Source: Paenibacillus ihumii
GTDB taxonomy: Bacteria > Bacillota > Bacilli > Paenibacillales > Paenibacillaceae
Assembly (NCBI RefSeq): GCF_001403875.1
Contig: NZ_LN884299.1
Coordinates: forward strand, 3,437,674-3,501,673
DNA: 64,000 nt
Reading direction: 5' to 3'
Notes under the pieces: generated by a model
Told to the model about the DNA's origin: nothing
Databases searched by the model: none
The model's input: the letters and a program-made list of their open reading frames with translations, nothing else
Part shown: positions 18,529-27,887 of the stretch, piece after piece
How the letters are laid out: each line of letters starts with the position of its first letter
Numbering within the stretch: position 1 is the first letter of the stretch
Translations under genes and position numbers: made by a program

Positions 18529-20298
18529 TCATGCGGAATTTTGATTCTCTTTGCTGTAACGAAACGTAATCTCGGCAATGGTAAAAGAATCTCCCGGCTC
18601 GAGCGGATAGTCTTTATAAGGCGCAAGCAGCTCGCCATTTAATTTGGTTCCGTTTCTGGAGCCTAGATCCTTGATGCTGCAGCCAGTCTCCCGGATCATG
18701 AGCTCAACATGGGCCCGGGACACCCCAGCCTCCTTCTCTACATACTGGGCCAAATCCTCGGAACGGCCGATTATAAAGCTTCCTTTGGAGAGAGGTATTC
18801 GTTCAGGACCAACACCCGAACGGGGCAATTTCTCCAAATAGTTAACGCTGCCGCCCTGTAAATGCCCTGGCGGCGATAAATTCTTCAATAATACGGTGGC
18901 AGAGGCTGCCGGAATCGGAAATACCGCGGGTGGATCAGCTTCAACAGAGGGGCTGCGCATCTCGGATCCCTGCGTTTGAATGGATTCAGAGAATCCAGGT
19001 AAAGGTTTCGGAGAAGGGGATAAAGCTGGAGAGGTCGCATTCCATCTCCATTTTTCCTCATAGCGGTGCAGCTTGCCGCGATCTGTAAGGTCGTGTTCTT
19101 GTTGCCTCACCTCTATGCTATCGCTTGCTTTGTCGTCAAATTGAAGCCCCCCTTCCCCGTTACCTCTGCCTCTAAACAAATTAACCGGATCAAAGTTCCT
19201 GCTATTTATAAATATTGCAATAATTACGACTACCAAGGATGATCCCGTACCCACATACAGCCCTACATCAGATGGCCTATCCAAATAGATGAATTTCCAA
19301 ATCAATGCAACCAGCAATACCGTGCCTATCCATATATAGGCTGGTTTGATTTCCGTACGTCCTCCTGCCTTCCCCTCCTTGAATCTAACTTCTTCGGCCT
19401 CTTCTCCTACTGTCAAAGCCTCCACGTAAAGGCTAGCAGAGTCCGGCCACTCATTTAACCGGCCACGGTTTGAGCTTCGGTTTTCGCCTCGACCGAGGCT
19501 TCGGTCTGGATTTCGGTCTGAGATTCGGTGGGGGCCTTTGTCTGGGATTGCTCCTGAACTTCGGCTTAGATTTAGGCCAGATTTCTGAGCGGCGAGCGCA
19601 GCAGAGTGCGTGCTTCTGAAACTTTGCTGCATCGATACCTCAGGAGGTGCTAGTTCTCGCTCTCTCCCGATATCTCTGATGGGTATAATTGATCCTTGCA
19701 GCTCCACGCTGGGGTCAGGATCTTCGACAAGCAGTAAGGATGTCAACAGGTTTTTTAGCCCGCTAACCGAAAACCGCTCTCCCCCGCATAAGCTGATGAT
19801 TTTCTGAATTCCGTTCCCTTCCATATCCGTGACCCTGGTCATCAGGCGATTGACGAGGTTCAGCATTGCCTGGGCTACAGAATGCTCCTGTGATATATGA
19901 AGCATAGGCACATAGGCCAAATACATTTTGCCGCTGGACAACTGCTCTTCGACAAAGATATGATCTGCGTCCAGCAGATGATTATCGGCAGAGAGCATGT
20001 ATTCCTTGCTATTGTCGAGCACCTTAGCGATTTGCAGCAGCAGGCTGTAAAATTCCGTCATGGTCATCCAGTCGCTTTTCAAGCATTGGGTCAGCATTCT
20101 CTTCCCTGTAATTTCATAATGAAATGTTACGTTAGAATTAATCTCCCTGACATCCAGACGCAGCAGATTGGGAATCGAAACCGAGCCGAGCATGTTTCTC
20201 TGAACCTCGTTCAACTGATCGGCATGCAATCCCCCCTCCGTGTCAATCACCATATATGCCCCGCCGTTTCTGACAAAATCGGTCTTAATCCCCTTCAA
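18529..20298 (-). CDS. DUF6382-FHA domain protein of the Tad operon
   Basis: I start at TTG 20298, nine bases after AAGGGAG; the open frame extends to 20817, but only as a shadow of the peptidase gene. The 589-aa product has an N-terminal DUF6382-like domain (about 15-190) and a basic linker with repeated Asp-Arg-Asn/Pro units. Two membrane helices follow (about 305-350), then a C-terminal FHA domain with GRSED, SRAH and DLGSRNGT. FHA domains bind phosphothreonine peptides. Coming last in the Tad operon, it may link Ser/Thr kinase signalling to pilus assembly (inference). Confidence 0.88.
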   Translation of the reverse strand: MKGIKTDFVRNGGAYMVIDTEGGLHADQLNEVQRNMLGSVSIPNLLRLDVREINSNVTFHYEITGKRMLTQCLKSDWMTMTEFYSLLLQIAKVLDNSKEYMLSADNHLLDADHIFVEEQLSSGKMYLAYVPMLHISQEHSVAQAMLNLVNRLMTRVTDMEGNGIQKIISLCGGERFSVSGLKNLLTSLLLVEDPDPSVELQGSIIPIRDIGRERELAPPEVSMQQSFRSTHSAALAAQKSGLNLSRSSGAIPDKGPHRISDRNPDRSLGRGENRSSNRGRLNEWPDSASLYVEALTVGEEAEEVRFKEGKAGGRTEIKPAYIWIGTVLLVALIWKFIYLDRPSDVGLYVGTGSSLVVVIIAIFINSRNFDPVNLFRGRGNGEGGLQFDDKASDSIEVRQQEHDLTDRGKLHRYEEKWRWNATSPALSPSPKPLPGFSESIQTQGSEMRSPSVEADPPAVFPIPAASATVLLKNLSPPGHLQGGSVNYLEKLPRSGVGPERIPLSKGSFIIGRSEDLAQYVEKEAGVSRAHVELMIRETGCSIKDLGSRNGTKLNGELLAPYKDYPLEPGDSFTIAEITFRYSKENQNSA

Positions 20299-20318
20299 TG
20301 AAGCACACTCCCTTGCCG

Positions 20319-20831
20319 CTAAAAATAATAAACCGCCAGGATGGCGCCAGGCAGTACAGCCAGCATAAATGGAAAGGTCAGCGGCTTGTCCTGCGCTGCA
20401 AGAGATTGAATTGGACTGATGCTCCTCAGCAGGATGACCCCAAGCACACTGCGCAGTATACCGCCAAGCCGCCTCACCGCTTCCCTTCTGAATATCAAAA
20501 TCAAGACTCCGATGCATCCGGCAGCCAGAATCGAATACATCAACACGGATAGCGTTAAAGGTACGCCGACCCAGGCTCCGATTCCGGCGAACAGCTTCAC
20601 GTCCCCGCCGCCGACGGCTCGCACCGCATACAATGCCGCCATCACGCCAAAGCCCACCGCAGCGCCTTTCACGGCAAAAATTAAACCAGCTGCCCCACTG
20701 GCGATCCCATGATAGATTATGCCGAAAACCGTGCCGGAAATTGTAATCGCGTTGGGAATTTTCATCGTGCGAACATCGGTAATGAATGCAGCGGCAAGAA
20801 GTATAAAGCAGCCCCAAATTTCTACAGGCAT
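20319..20831 (-). CDS. tadV: Prepilin peptidase, TadV/CpaA type (A24)
   Basis: The 170-aa polytopic protein carries the two catalytic aspartates of A24 peptidases, in TDVRTMKIPN (about residue 18) and GGGDVKLF (about 72). It would cleave the pilin leaders of the Flp and TadE-like proteins. Start at 20831 follows AAGGAGA by seven bases. As in other TadV/CpaA enzymes there is no N-methyltransferase domain. It is placed between the pseudopilins and the FHA gene. Confidence 0.92.
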   Translation of the reverse strand: MPVEIWGCFILLAAAFITDVRTMKIPNAITISGTVFGIIYHGIASGAAGLIFAVKGAAVGFGVMAALYAVRAVGGGDVKLFAGIGAWVGVPLTLSVLMYSILAAGCIGVLILIFRREAVRRLGGILRSVLGVILLRSISPIQSLAAQDKPLTFPFMLAVLPGAILAVYYF

Positions 20832-20849
20832 AACAGCTCTCCTTCGCAA

Positions 20850-21854
20850 CTATTTATTCGGGCTCTCGACCATGAACTCCGCCGATGTACGCAGCCCGTC
20901 CTCCGTCTCGACCACGAAAGTCCAGGTTCCGGGCGTCGTATTCCCCCCGACAAGCCAATGCCATTCCACGATGCCGTTGTCATCCGCGGCAGCCTCGCCG
21001 AGGAACTTCGCTTGGCTTACTCCGCTCTTGTAGTACACCGTCAGCTTCACAATCGCACCCGGCTCGACCTGTGCGCTGACACGCGCTTTGCGTCCGGCAT
21101 ATGCCGGGTCTGGCTTTGCCAGAATCACCGGGGCGCGTCCCTCAGCCTGCTCATCATTTCCCCCGGCCTCCAGCTCTCCGGTATCCCCAACCCACAGCCG
21201 TTCCTGAGCCCTTGCTTGCAGCACGATTTTTCGATTGCTGAAAGGCACTTTGATCGGCAGTTCATAGCTTAACTCGATGCCGAAATACGGATTCTTTCCC
21301 GTTTTCAGATCGGGCACCGTAATCCGGCTCACATGCAGCCGCCGCTCGCTAAGCAGCGTATCCTGCAGAAAAGGCTTCAATAGCGGCTTCACTACAGGAT
21401 CAAGAGCAGCTTCAAGCATGCTGTTCTTCAGATCATTCAGCGGCTCCTCCCCCTTGACCGCCGCATCCATAGTCCAGCGGGATAAAGGTTCGGGAAGCGT
21501 ATCAGCATATTCCCCCGCCCACTCCGACAACGACAGCTTGGGCATGCTCCAATCAAAGACGCTCCCTTGCCCCCGGACATCATCGTCTTCGCCATCCCCG
21601 CCGCTTTCGCTCATCTGCCGCGAATGCTTCTCCATGGCCAGAGCAGCAGGATAAATATGAGCGGACACCTGCCGAACCGCATTCGAGGCAGCACTGTTCA
21701 TCTGTACGGAATAGACGGTCATCTGGACCATGTATATGAAGAAGAACATCACGATAATGAAAATAGGCAATACGAGCGAAGCCTCCAATACGATGCTTCC
21801 CCGGGAGGCTCCGGCTGAAGCCTCAATATGAATAATGCGCTTGCTTGACGGCAT
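20850..21854 (-). CDS. TadE-like pseudopilin with large extracytoplasmic domain
   Basis: Start at 21854 (MPSSKR) follows AAGGAAG by eight bases and overlaps the upstream gene by 32 bp. The 334-aa product has a leader ending in Gly before SIVLEASLV, with Glu at +5 of the predicted TadV cleavage site, then one hydrophobic helix. The rest is extracytoplasmic. Its last 85 residues look like an Ig/fibronectin-like fold (KPDPAYAGRKARV ... TPGTWTF). Probably a minor pilin or tip component; the C-terminal domain is unusual for TadE. Confidence 0.82.
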   Translation of the reverse strand: MPSSKRIIHIEASAGASRGSIVLEASLVLPIFIIVMFFFIYMVQMTVYSVQMNSAASNAVRQVSAHIYPAALAMEKHSRQMSESGGDGEDDDVRGQGSVFDWSMPKLSLSEWAGEYADTLPEPLSRWTMDAAVKGEEPLNDLKNSMLEAALDPVVKPLLKPFLQDTLLSERRLHVSRITVPDLKTGKNPYFGIELSYELPIKVPFSNRKIVLQARAQERLWVGDTGELEAGGNDEQAEGRAPVILAKPDPAYAGRKARVSAQVEPGAIVKLTVYYKSGVSQAKFLGEAAADDNGIVEWHWLVGGNTTPGTWTFVVETEDGLRTSAEFMVESPNK

Positions 21855-24039
21855 AATATCGGCTTCCTTCCACTCGTCCATGGATAACGCCAGCGCTTCC
21901 AATGGCTTTGGCCACGCCCGGCAGGAACCATAATGGCAAAGCTGCGGTCACTTCTCCCTTGATATAAGTAGCGCGTTCATCGGGATTAATCCCCGTTTTA
22001 AGCCGGATGACCGACAGCATCCGGGAGAGACGCTGCTCGCTGCCTCCATGCATCAATAAAAATAACCGAAGATGATCCCTATAAGTTAATTCGATTTTCA
22101 AAAAGGCGCTAAGCTGTATGCTGCCCTTCTGACAGAGCAGCACCATATCCTTGATCGCCTCGACAGCTCCGTACAGCAGAGCAGAAGCCAGAATTAACAG
22201 CGGATTGACCTTGTCCGCATTCTTGATAAGCCCTTCCATCGTCCGAATCGCCAGACGCATGGCGAAGATTTCGCCATAGGCCGCTGCAACGTTTCCTGCC
22301 GGATTATGAAAGCCGTACAGGATGTACTCCACCTCCTGCCGCTGGGGGGCAAATTGCTCTGCCATCGCCTCCGGCTTGTCCGAGCCGCCTTCCATAAGCT
22401 CCTTAAGCGTGCTGACGTCGAAAAAATCAAAATAACTGACGATATACTCCGTCTGATAGCCGTTATCGGTCATCCTGGACAGCATATCGGATAGAGACGC
22501 ATATAAGGCATCCATCCCGCCCATGGCCTGCTCCCCCGTCTCATAAGGATCGGTATTGCGCCCCCATAACTCTCTCCCCGCTTCAGCGGAACGCTCCTCA
22601 TTCAAGCTGCGATTTCCTTCAAAATAAGCCTTCAGCAGATCAAACTGCTTCTGATGCTCTCCCATCCTGCTCTTCAGCTCCTCGATCTGCCGCAGCAGAT
22701 TGGACGCTTTCTTCAGCTCGGCGGCAGCCTGCTTCTCCGTCTGCTTGCGCTCTGCATCGCTGGAACGATGGGACTCCAGCGCGTCCTGAATTCGCTGCAG
22801 CGCATTGCCGCTCCCGGCATCGGCATACGTCCGTAAATAGCGATCAATTTCGCGGCAGGCCTGAAGCGTCTCAGACTTGAAGCCGCCGACGCTTTCTGCT
22901 CCTCCATAGGAAGAACTGGACAGCAGGGCGCTAACGGCTTGATGTGCTCTATTGAAGTCCGATTCCTGGGTTTCGATCACAGCTGCAATGTCCGCAAGGA
23001 GCGATTCCTGGAGCAATAAGGATTCGCTTCTAGCACGAATTCCGGCGATTTCCCCCTCGCCGGATGGTGCTTCGTCTCCCCCGGTGCTCAGTCCCCGGGA
23101 TACCGAATCATATCCTTGCTGAGCCGGCCTGTTCTCGGATTCCTTAATCACCTGGAGCATTTGATCGTTGATTATCTGCACCTCCTCAAGCAAAGCCCTA
23201 GCTGCCGGAAGCTGCCGGGCATGCTGCCCTTCCGCTTCCTGATCGGCTTTCGAAAGGGCGCTGAAGGCCATCTCAGTATCATGCTGGTAATCCGCCAGCA
23301 GCCTGGCATACATCCGCTCGCTCGCCTCTCTTTGCCGATCCTCCTCCGCTTTGGCCAAGTAATCGTTGTATTGGGACGCCGCATCGGATATCAAGTGAAT
23401 ACGCCCCCCCAGCGGGCTGTCAGGAATGTATGAATAGCCCGTGCGGTTTAGCCGCTCCGCATAGCCCTTTGCCGAGGATGCGGCCTGCCTCTGCGCAGAT
23501 AGCAGCTGATCCAGCTTATCCTCGCGTTCGTCATACAATCTCTGAAGCTTGCCCAGCAAATCCACCGTATTGGAGGCTTCCTTCATGACCTGCGACATCG
23601 GCTTGAATTTATTGACTACCCCGATTGCAAAATCAATCGGGGCCTTATACTTCATCTCCTCCCGAATTTGCTGGTTGAAAACGGCATAGCTGCCCAAGGG
23701 ACGGAGCAATTCTACGGAGGAGGAATCCAGCCGAGCTCCCATGATGGGGAGATCATCGCTTCGCATCGCCAAGTCAAAATGATCCTGAAGCACCTTGGCC
23801 ATTAAATAATTTTCGTCCGTCTCGCCAAAGGCGAACAAACCATACTTTCTATACAGTACCTTATCGTATGCGGATAATACCGATCGGGACGCCGCATGTG
23901 CGAGCGCTTCGGTCCTTGCCTGCAGCGCCGACATCCTGGCAAAATCGATAAAAACAGCTACAAAAGCAAAGACAGCCGCAAAAATTACGATCAGAAATAC
24001 GGTCACAGCCCCTTTCTCTGAACGGCGCTCGTCAAACAT
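21823..24039 (-). CDS. DUF5702 family Tad-associated protein
   Basis: The 738-aa product begins at 24039, after GGGAGG seven bases upstream; the frame to 24180 is not coding. An N-terminal leader (SEKGAVTVFLIVIF) and one membrane helix are followed by a long, mostly helical, Gln/Glu/Lys-rich region. The layout fits DUF5702, seen in Firmicute Tad loci in the place of TadG. Unlike its two neighbours, the Gly cleavage site is not followed by Glu at +5. It is likely an anchored assembly or surface component. Confidence 0.82.
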   Translation of the reverse strand: MFDERRSEKGAVTVFLIVIFAAVFAFVAVFIDFARMSALQARTEALAHAASRSVLSAYDKVLYRKYGLFAFGETDENYLMAKVLQDHFDLAMRSDDLPIMGARLDSSSVELLRPLGSYAVFNQQIREEMKYKAPIDFAIGVVNKFKPMSQVMKEASNTVDLLGKLQRLYDEREDKLDQLLSAQRQAASSAKGYAERLNRTGYSYIPDSPLGGRIHLISDAASQYNDYLAKAEEDRQREASERMYARLLADYQHDTEMAFSALSKADQEAEGQHARQLPAARALLEEVQIINDQMLQVIKESENRPAQQGYDSVSRGLSTGGDEAPSGEGEIAGIRARSESLLLQESLLADIAAVIETQESDFNRAHQAVSALLSSSSYGGAESVGGFKSETLQACREIDRYLRTYADAGSGNALQRIQDALESHRSSDAERKQTEKQAAAELKKASNLLRQIEELKSRMGEHQKQFDLLKAYFEGNRSLNEERSAEAGRELWGRNTDPYETGEQAMGGMDALYASLSDMLSRMTDNGYQTEYIVSYFDFFDVSTLKELMEGGSDKPEAMAEQFAPQRQEVEYILYGFHNPAGNVAAAYGEIFAMRLAIRTMEGLIKNADKVNPLLILASALLYGAVEAIKDMVLLCQKGSIQLSAFLKIELTYRDHLRLFLLMHGGSEQRLSRMLSVIRLKTGINPDERATYIKGEVTAALPLWFLPGVAKAIGSAGVIHGRVEGSRYYAVKQAHYSY

Positions 24040-24065
24040 AAGAACCTCCCTCGCTAAAAATGGCC

Positions 24066-24725
24066 TTACTTCGCAAATAATTTCAGCGCATTCCTCGCCT
24101 CGTCCCGATGGACATGCTCCCTCCCGGTTCCCTTGAACCTTGCTCCATAATAACGGACAAGCTCTACAGTTCGGATCCATTCTACCGGCTCCACAACATA
24201 GGAAGAGGAATGTCCTGATTGCATGACGTCCCCGATCACGGCTTCAAGAAGAGCAAGGGAAACATGACGGTTTAAAGAAACGGAAACTTTACGAAACAGC
24301 AGCCTGTTGTCATAAATCATTTGCCCTTCCATTTCGGCCGGAATAGAACCGCCCGTATTACTAAGCTTCTTTAGAGGCAGAGTGCTCCTGGCCTCCTCCA
24401 CGCTTTGGCTTGGCAGCTCAAGCACGGCCGAGGAATTCCCGCCGAGCCCGCCAAAGAGAATCTGCAGCATGCCATCATCATGCATTCGCCAGTAAAGCGA
24501 ATCATGCCGCCCCTCCTCATAAGCCCCCGTCCTTGGTTCACGGTGGCTGTTATCCCAGACATAGGCGCTGCGTTCGGCCGCTACGGCTGCCGTATGCCCC
24601 AGCACGGCATTTTGGTATAAATACATGCAAAAGAACATCAGCAGCAGAATTGCAAAGAATATGACCGGAAATACGAGCGAGGCTTCCATCGTAAAATTCC
24701 CATCCTTATTTCGAAGCAGGCTCAC
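24066..24725 (-). CDS. TadE-like minor pseudopilin
   Basis: The 219-aa protein has a short leader ending DG before NFTMEASLV, with Glu at +5, then a 25-residue hydrophobic helix and a soluble domain. This is the TadE/TadF pattern processed by TadV. Start is GTG, overlapping the Flp stop by one base (TAGTG), so it is translationally coupled. It probably primes or caps the pilus. Confidence 0.85.
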   Translation of the reverse strand: MSLLRNKDGNFTMEASLVFPVIFFAILLLMFFCMYLYQNAVLGHTAAVAAERSAYVWDNSHREPRTGAYEEGRHDSLYWRMHDDGMLQILFGGLGGNSSAVLELPSQSVEEARSTLPLKKLSNTGGSIPAEMEGQMIYDNRLLFRKVSVSLNRHVSLALLEAVIGDVMQSGHSSSYVVEPVEWIRTVELVRYYGARFKGTGREHVHRDEARNALKLFAK

Positions 24726-24922
24726 TACTCCCCGCCTTCCATGAATGAGTCGGTTTTCTTGCCGGCCTTGGAGAGCAAGTTTTCAATGATCGCCTTCAGC
24801 TCCTTGCGGAATACGACCGCGATAATAACGATGACCGCGACGATCAAAATCATTTCGAGCATCCCCAGCCCTTCCTCGTTCCGCCACAGCTCTCCCATTC
24901 TTCCGCGCAATACCTTCAACAT
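24725..24922 (-). CDS. flp: Flp-type IVb pilin
   Basis: The 65-aa product has an 18-residue leader ending EEG, then LGMLEMILI with Glu at +5, and one hydrophobic helix. A short basic/hydrophilic tail follows. This is the size and layout of Flp major pilins, with Met rather than Tyr after the Glu. The only Flp pilin gene of the locus, it lies mid-operon between TadC and TadE-like genes. Confidence 0.88.
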   Translation of the reverse strand: MLKVLRGRMGELWRNEEGLGMLEMILIVAVIVIIAVVFRKELKAIIENLLSKAGKKTDSFMEGGE

Positions 24923-24950
24923 CCATATCCCTCCTCGATTTAATAAAAGC

Positions 24951-25826
24951 CTACAAGTCCATAATCATGAATGCCGGAGTCCCCACTAAAACGACAATAA
25001 TCAAAAACAGCAGCACCATCGGAAACACCAGCTTGGAGGACGCCTGCTCCCCCAAAGTTTTGCCGACCGCCTTTCGTCTCTCCCATAGCGTATGGGACAG
25101 ATCGCGAAGCGCCAGTACAAAATCGCTGCCGCCCCGGCGATAATTCAATAGAACCGCCGTGGTAAATGCGGACACCTCCTGCATGCCGCAGCGTTTGCTA
25201 AAGCCCTCCATAGCCTGGGCAAAAGAGTATCCCCCTTCGCACTCCCGCTGCATCTGGAACAGCTCGCGATACAATGGATGACCCTCTTGTCCGCGCTTTC
25301 GTTCCAGACATTGCTTGATCGCCTGCTGAACGGTTGAGCCTGCTCCAACAAGCAGCACGATCTTATTCAGCAGCTCCGGCAGCTCAAGCAAAATCTGCTG
25401 CTCTCGCCGCTTAACCTTGCTATTCAGGTCATTGACCAGGGCTAGCGGCAGCAGCACGGCAAGCACTGCCCCAATGAGGAAACCGGTGGATTCGCCCTCC
25501 ATGCCTAGAGAGATGAAGCAGCCGCCGATAAGCAGCAGAAAGCTGTAAGTTAGCATCTCTGCCAAAAAGAGCATCGTATATTCGCCGCCGCTCTGCTGGC
25601 CGTTAATGCGAGTAACCGAGCGCTGAATTTTGAAGAAGAACAGCGGAAGCCTCTGCGATACCTTCACGCGCTCCAGCACATACAGCATAGGTGGAGCAAG
25701 TCTCTGCAGCCGTATGCCCTCCATTTCCATCCTCTCAGCGCCAGGGTACTGGTTCGAGGCTTTGCGGTACAGCAGAGTCCATACCAGGAGCAGAGCGAGC
25801 GCCAAAATCCCCCACAGCAGCGCCAT
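24951..25826 (-). CDS. tadC: Type II/IV secretion platform protein TadC
   Basis: The 291-aa product has membrane helices near the N-terminus, around 100-135 and at the C-terminus. A T2SS-F domain lies between (LPELLNKIVLLVGAG near 143; RRGGSDFVLALRDL near 225). With TadB it forms the inner-membrane platform. It is immediately downstream of tadB, as in most Tad loci. Confidence 0.9.
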   Translation of the reverse strand: MALLWGILALALLLVWTLLYRKASNQYPGAERMEMEGIRLQRLAPPMLYVLERVKVSQRLPLFFFKIQRSVTRINGQQSGGEYTMLFLAEMLTYSFLLLIGGCFISLGMEGESTGFLIGAVLAVLLPLALVNDLNSKVKRREQQILLELPELLNKIVLLVGAGSTVQQAIKQCLERKRGQEGHPLYRELFQMQRECEGGYSFAQAMEGFSKRCGMQEVSAFTTAVLLNYRRGGSDFVLALRDLSHTLWERRKAVGKTLGEQASSKLVFPMVLLFLIIVVLVGTPAFMIMDL

Positions 25827-25839
25827 TTCACATTCCTCC

Positions 25840-26640
25840 CTATACCCGGATATCCATGATTCTCATCATGATCCAGGAGCACAAAGCAAACAGTAGAAGG
25901 GCAGCTGCCGAAATGACCAGGCCAGCTCCTTGATGAAGCGGCCGCATATAATCCGGCGAAGTCAAATCCATAAATAACAGGAACAAGACGGGCGAGGCCA
26001 GCATCGCCTTCGCTTCAAAGCGCTTCTGGGCAATCATGACGCTGATTTCCTGGCTGATTTCCAGCTTCTCGCTAAGGATAGAGGAGGTTCTTCTCACCAC
26101 CTCTACTAAATCACCGCCGGATCGCTTACAGGTCGTGAATACATCCGCGAAGTTGCTGATGTCCTCCATGTCGGCCCGCCTGCTGAAATCCTGGAGCGCA
26201 TCCTCGATCGGCTCGCCGTACTCCATGCGCGTGCATATAATTCCGAGTTCAATCATCAAATCATTCTTGCCGTCAGGATACAGCAGCCTCAAGTCCTGTA
26301 TCGCTTCGCGAAAGCCGTTCTCCACGGAACGTCCTGCTGCAAGCGATGATGACAGCGAATAGAGCGCCTGCTTAAAGTCCAGGCTCAGCGCTTCCCTTCT
26401 CCTGCGCAGAAGGAACCTGCTCCACGGCTTAGGAACAAACGCCGCCGCGCCAGCAAGCAGAAGAGCCAGCAGCCAAGAGTGAAAAAAAATATACCCGACA
26501 GCATAAAACAAGGCGCCCCCTGCAGTTAGACAAAGCATGGTTTGCCTTCCCGACAGCACGTAGCTCTGATAATCCGGCAGCCGCTCCGTCCCGCTCGCCG
26601 AGGGAGAGCGTCCACGGCTTCGTCGAAGCCCAAATTTCAT
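25840..26640 (-). CDS. tadB: Type II/IV secretion platform protein TadB
   Basis: I choose the second of two adjacent ATGs (26640), six bases after GGGGAGG. The 266-aa product has two close helices (about 45-75), a T2SS-F domain with SLSSSLAAGRSVENGF near 105 and TCKRSGGDLVEVV near 175, and two C-terminal helices. It is the TadC partner. Confidence 0.9.
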   Translation of the reverse strand: MKFGLRRSRGRSPSASGTERLPDYQSYVLSGRQTMLCLTAGGALFYAVGYIFFHSWLLALLLAGAAAFVPKPWSRFLLRRRREALSLDFKQALYSLSSSLAAGRSVENGFREAIQDLRLLYPDGKNDLMIELGIICTRMEYGEPIEDALQDFSRRADMEDISNFADVFTTCKRSGGDLVEVVRRTSSILSEKLEISQEISVMIAQKRFEAKAMLASPVLFLLFMDLTSPDYMRPLHQGAGLVISAAALLLFALCSWIMMRIMDIRV

Positions 26641-26666
26641 CATTATCCTCCCCTTGCCTACCATGC

Positions 26667-27887
26667 CTACTGGTCCAGTGCAATGCCCGCCATGAGCAGC
26701 TTATCGTGATTCATCAAGCAGCCCCGCTTCGCCAGTCTCCCTTGAATCCTCCCTTCATGCTCGCCATCTTCATGAAAAACATATAACGGATTCAGCACCA
26801 CCTCCCCTTCTCGTAAACCGCACACCTCCGCGATTTCTACGACCTTGCGAGAGCGGTCGCGCAGCCTGGATAAATGCACGAAAATATCGATGGCCGAGCT
26901 GATTTGCTGGCGCACCACTTGAATGGGCAATTCAGCACCGCCCAGCACCATCGTCTCCAGCCGGCTAATCATGTCCCGCGAACTGTTGGCATGGCCGGTC
27001 GATAAGCTTCCATCATGCCCTGTATTCATCGCCTGCAGCATGTCCAAGGCTTCGCTGCCGCGCACCTCGCCAACCACGATCCGATTCGGCCTCATCCGCA
27101 GCGAGGTGCGGATTAAATCGCGGACGGAGATTTCCCCCTTCCCCTCCGTATTGGCGTTCCGCGTCTCCAGCGAGACTAAATTCGGCACCGTGGCGATCTG
27201 CAGCTCCGCCGAATCTTCTATCGTAATCACCCGCTCGTCCGGCGGAATATATTGTGATAATGCGTTCAAGAAGGTCGTCTTCCCGGAGCCCGTTCCCCCG
27301 CTGATAAAAATGTTATATTTCCCTTTGACGAGATTTTGCAGAAGGACAGCCGCCTCCTTACTCAACGAGCCCCATTCAACCAGCTGTTCCATCGTCACGG
27401 GCTGCTCGGGGAACTTTCGGATCGTCATCGTGGGCCCCTTCAGCGCGACCGGCGGCAGCACAATATTCACCCGTGATCCGTTCGGAAGCCTTGCATCCAC
27501 AATCGGAGAGGAATCATTCACGACCCGGTTCACGGTAGAAACGATGTTCTGGATAATATCCTCCAGCTTCTCTCGAGATTCGAAGCGCACATCGAACTGC
27601 TGGACCTCGCCATCCCGCTCGATAAAAATTTCCTCATGGCTATTGATCATAATCTCCGTTACCGACCGGTCATCCACAAGAGGCTGGAGCACGTCGAGAC
27701 CGCGGAATGAGTCATACAGCCTGCGTACCCACTTCCGCTTCTCGGAAGCCGTCAATCCATGAAGGCCGCTCTCCCCGAGCACGCGGCGTTCGATGTAATC
27801 CATCAGCTGTGCGTCCGTTAGCGTTGACGTCATATCCAGCCCGGAGCGAATACTTGCACGCAGCTCTATAAACAACTCCTCAGTCAC
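26667..27887 (-). CDS. tadA: Tad secretion ATPase (CpaF/TadA)
   Basis: Start is GTG 27887, overlapping tadZ by 8 bp; the longer frame to 27995 is a shadow. The 406-aa protein carries an N-terminal CpaF domain and Walker A (GGTGSGKTTF, about 195). An Asp box and Walker B (RIVVGEVRGSEALDML) follow, then the conserved NTGHDGSLSTGHANS His box. It is the VirB11-type hexameric motor powering pilin assembly. Confidence 0.95.
   Translation of the reverse strand: MTEELFIELRASIRSGLDMTSTLTDAQLMDYIERRVLGESGLHGLTASEKRKWVRRLYDSFRGLDVLQPLVDDRSVTEIMINSHEEIFIERDGEVQQFDVRFESREKLEDIIQNIVSTVNRVVNDSSPIVDARLPNGSRVNIVLPPVALKGPTMTIRKFPEQPVTMEQLVEWGSLSKEAAVLLQNLVKGKYNIFISGGTGSGKTTFLNALSQYIPPDERVITIEDSAELQIATVPNLVSLETRNANTEGKGEISVRDLIRTSLRMRPNRIVVGEVRGSEALDMLQAMNTGHDGSLSTGHANSSRDMISRLETMVLGGAELPIQVVRQQISSAIDIFVHLSRLRDRSRKVVEIAEVCGLREGEVVLNPLYVFHEDGEHEGRIQGRLAKRGCLMNHDKLLMAGIALDQ

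Noticed and set aside
20299..20817. 175-residue N-terminal extension of the FHA protein
   Set aside because: It is the peptidase gene read in another frame; TTG 20298 has its own RBS.
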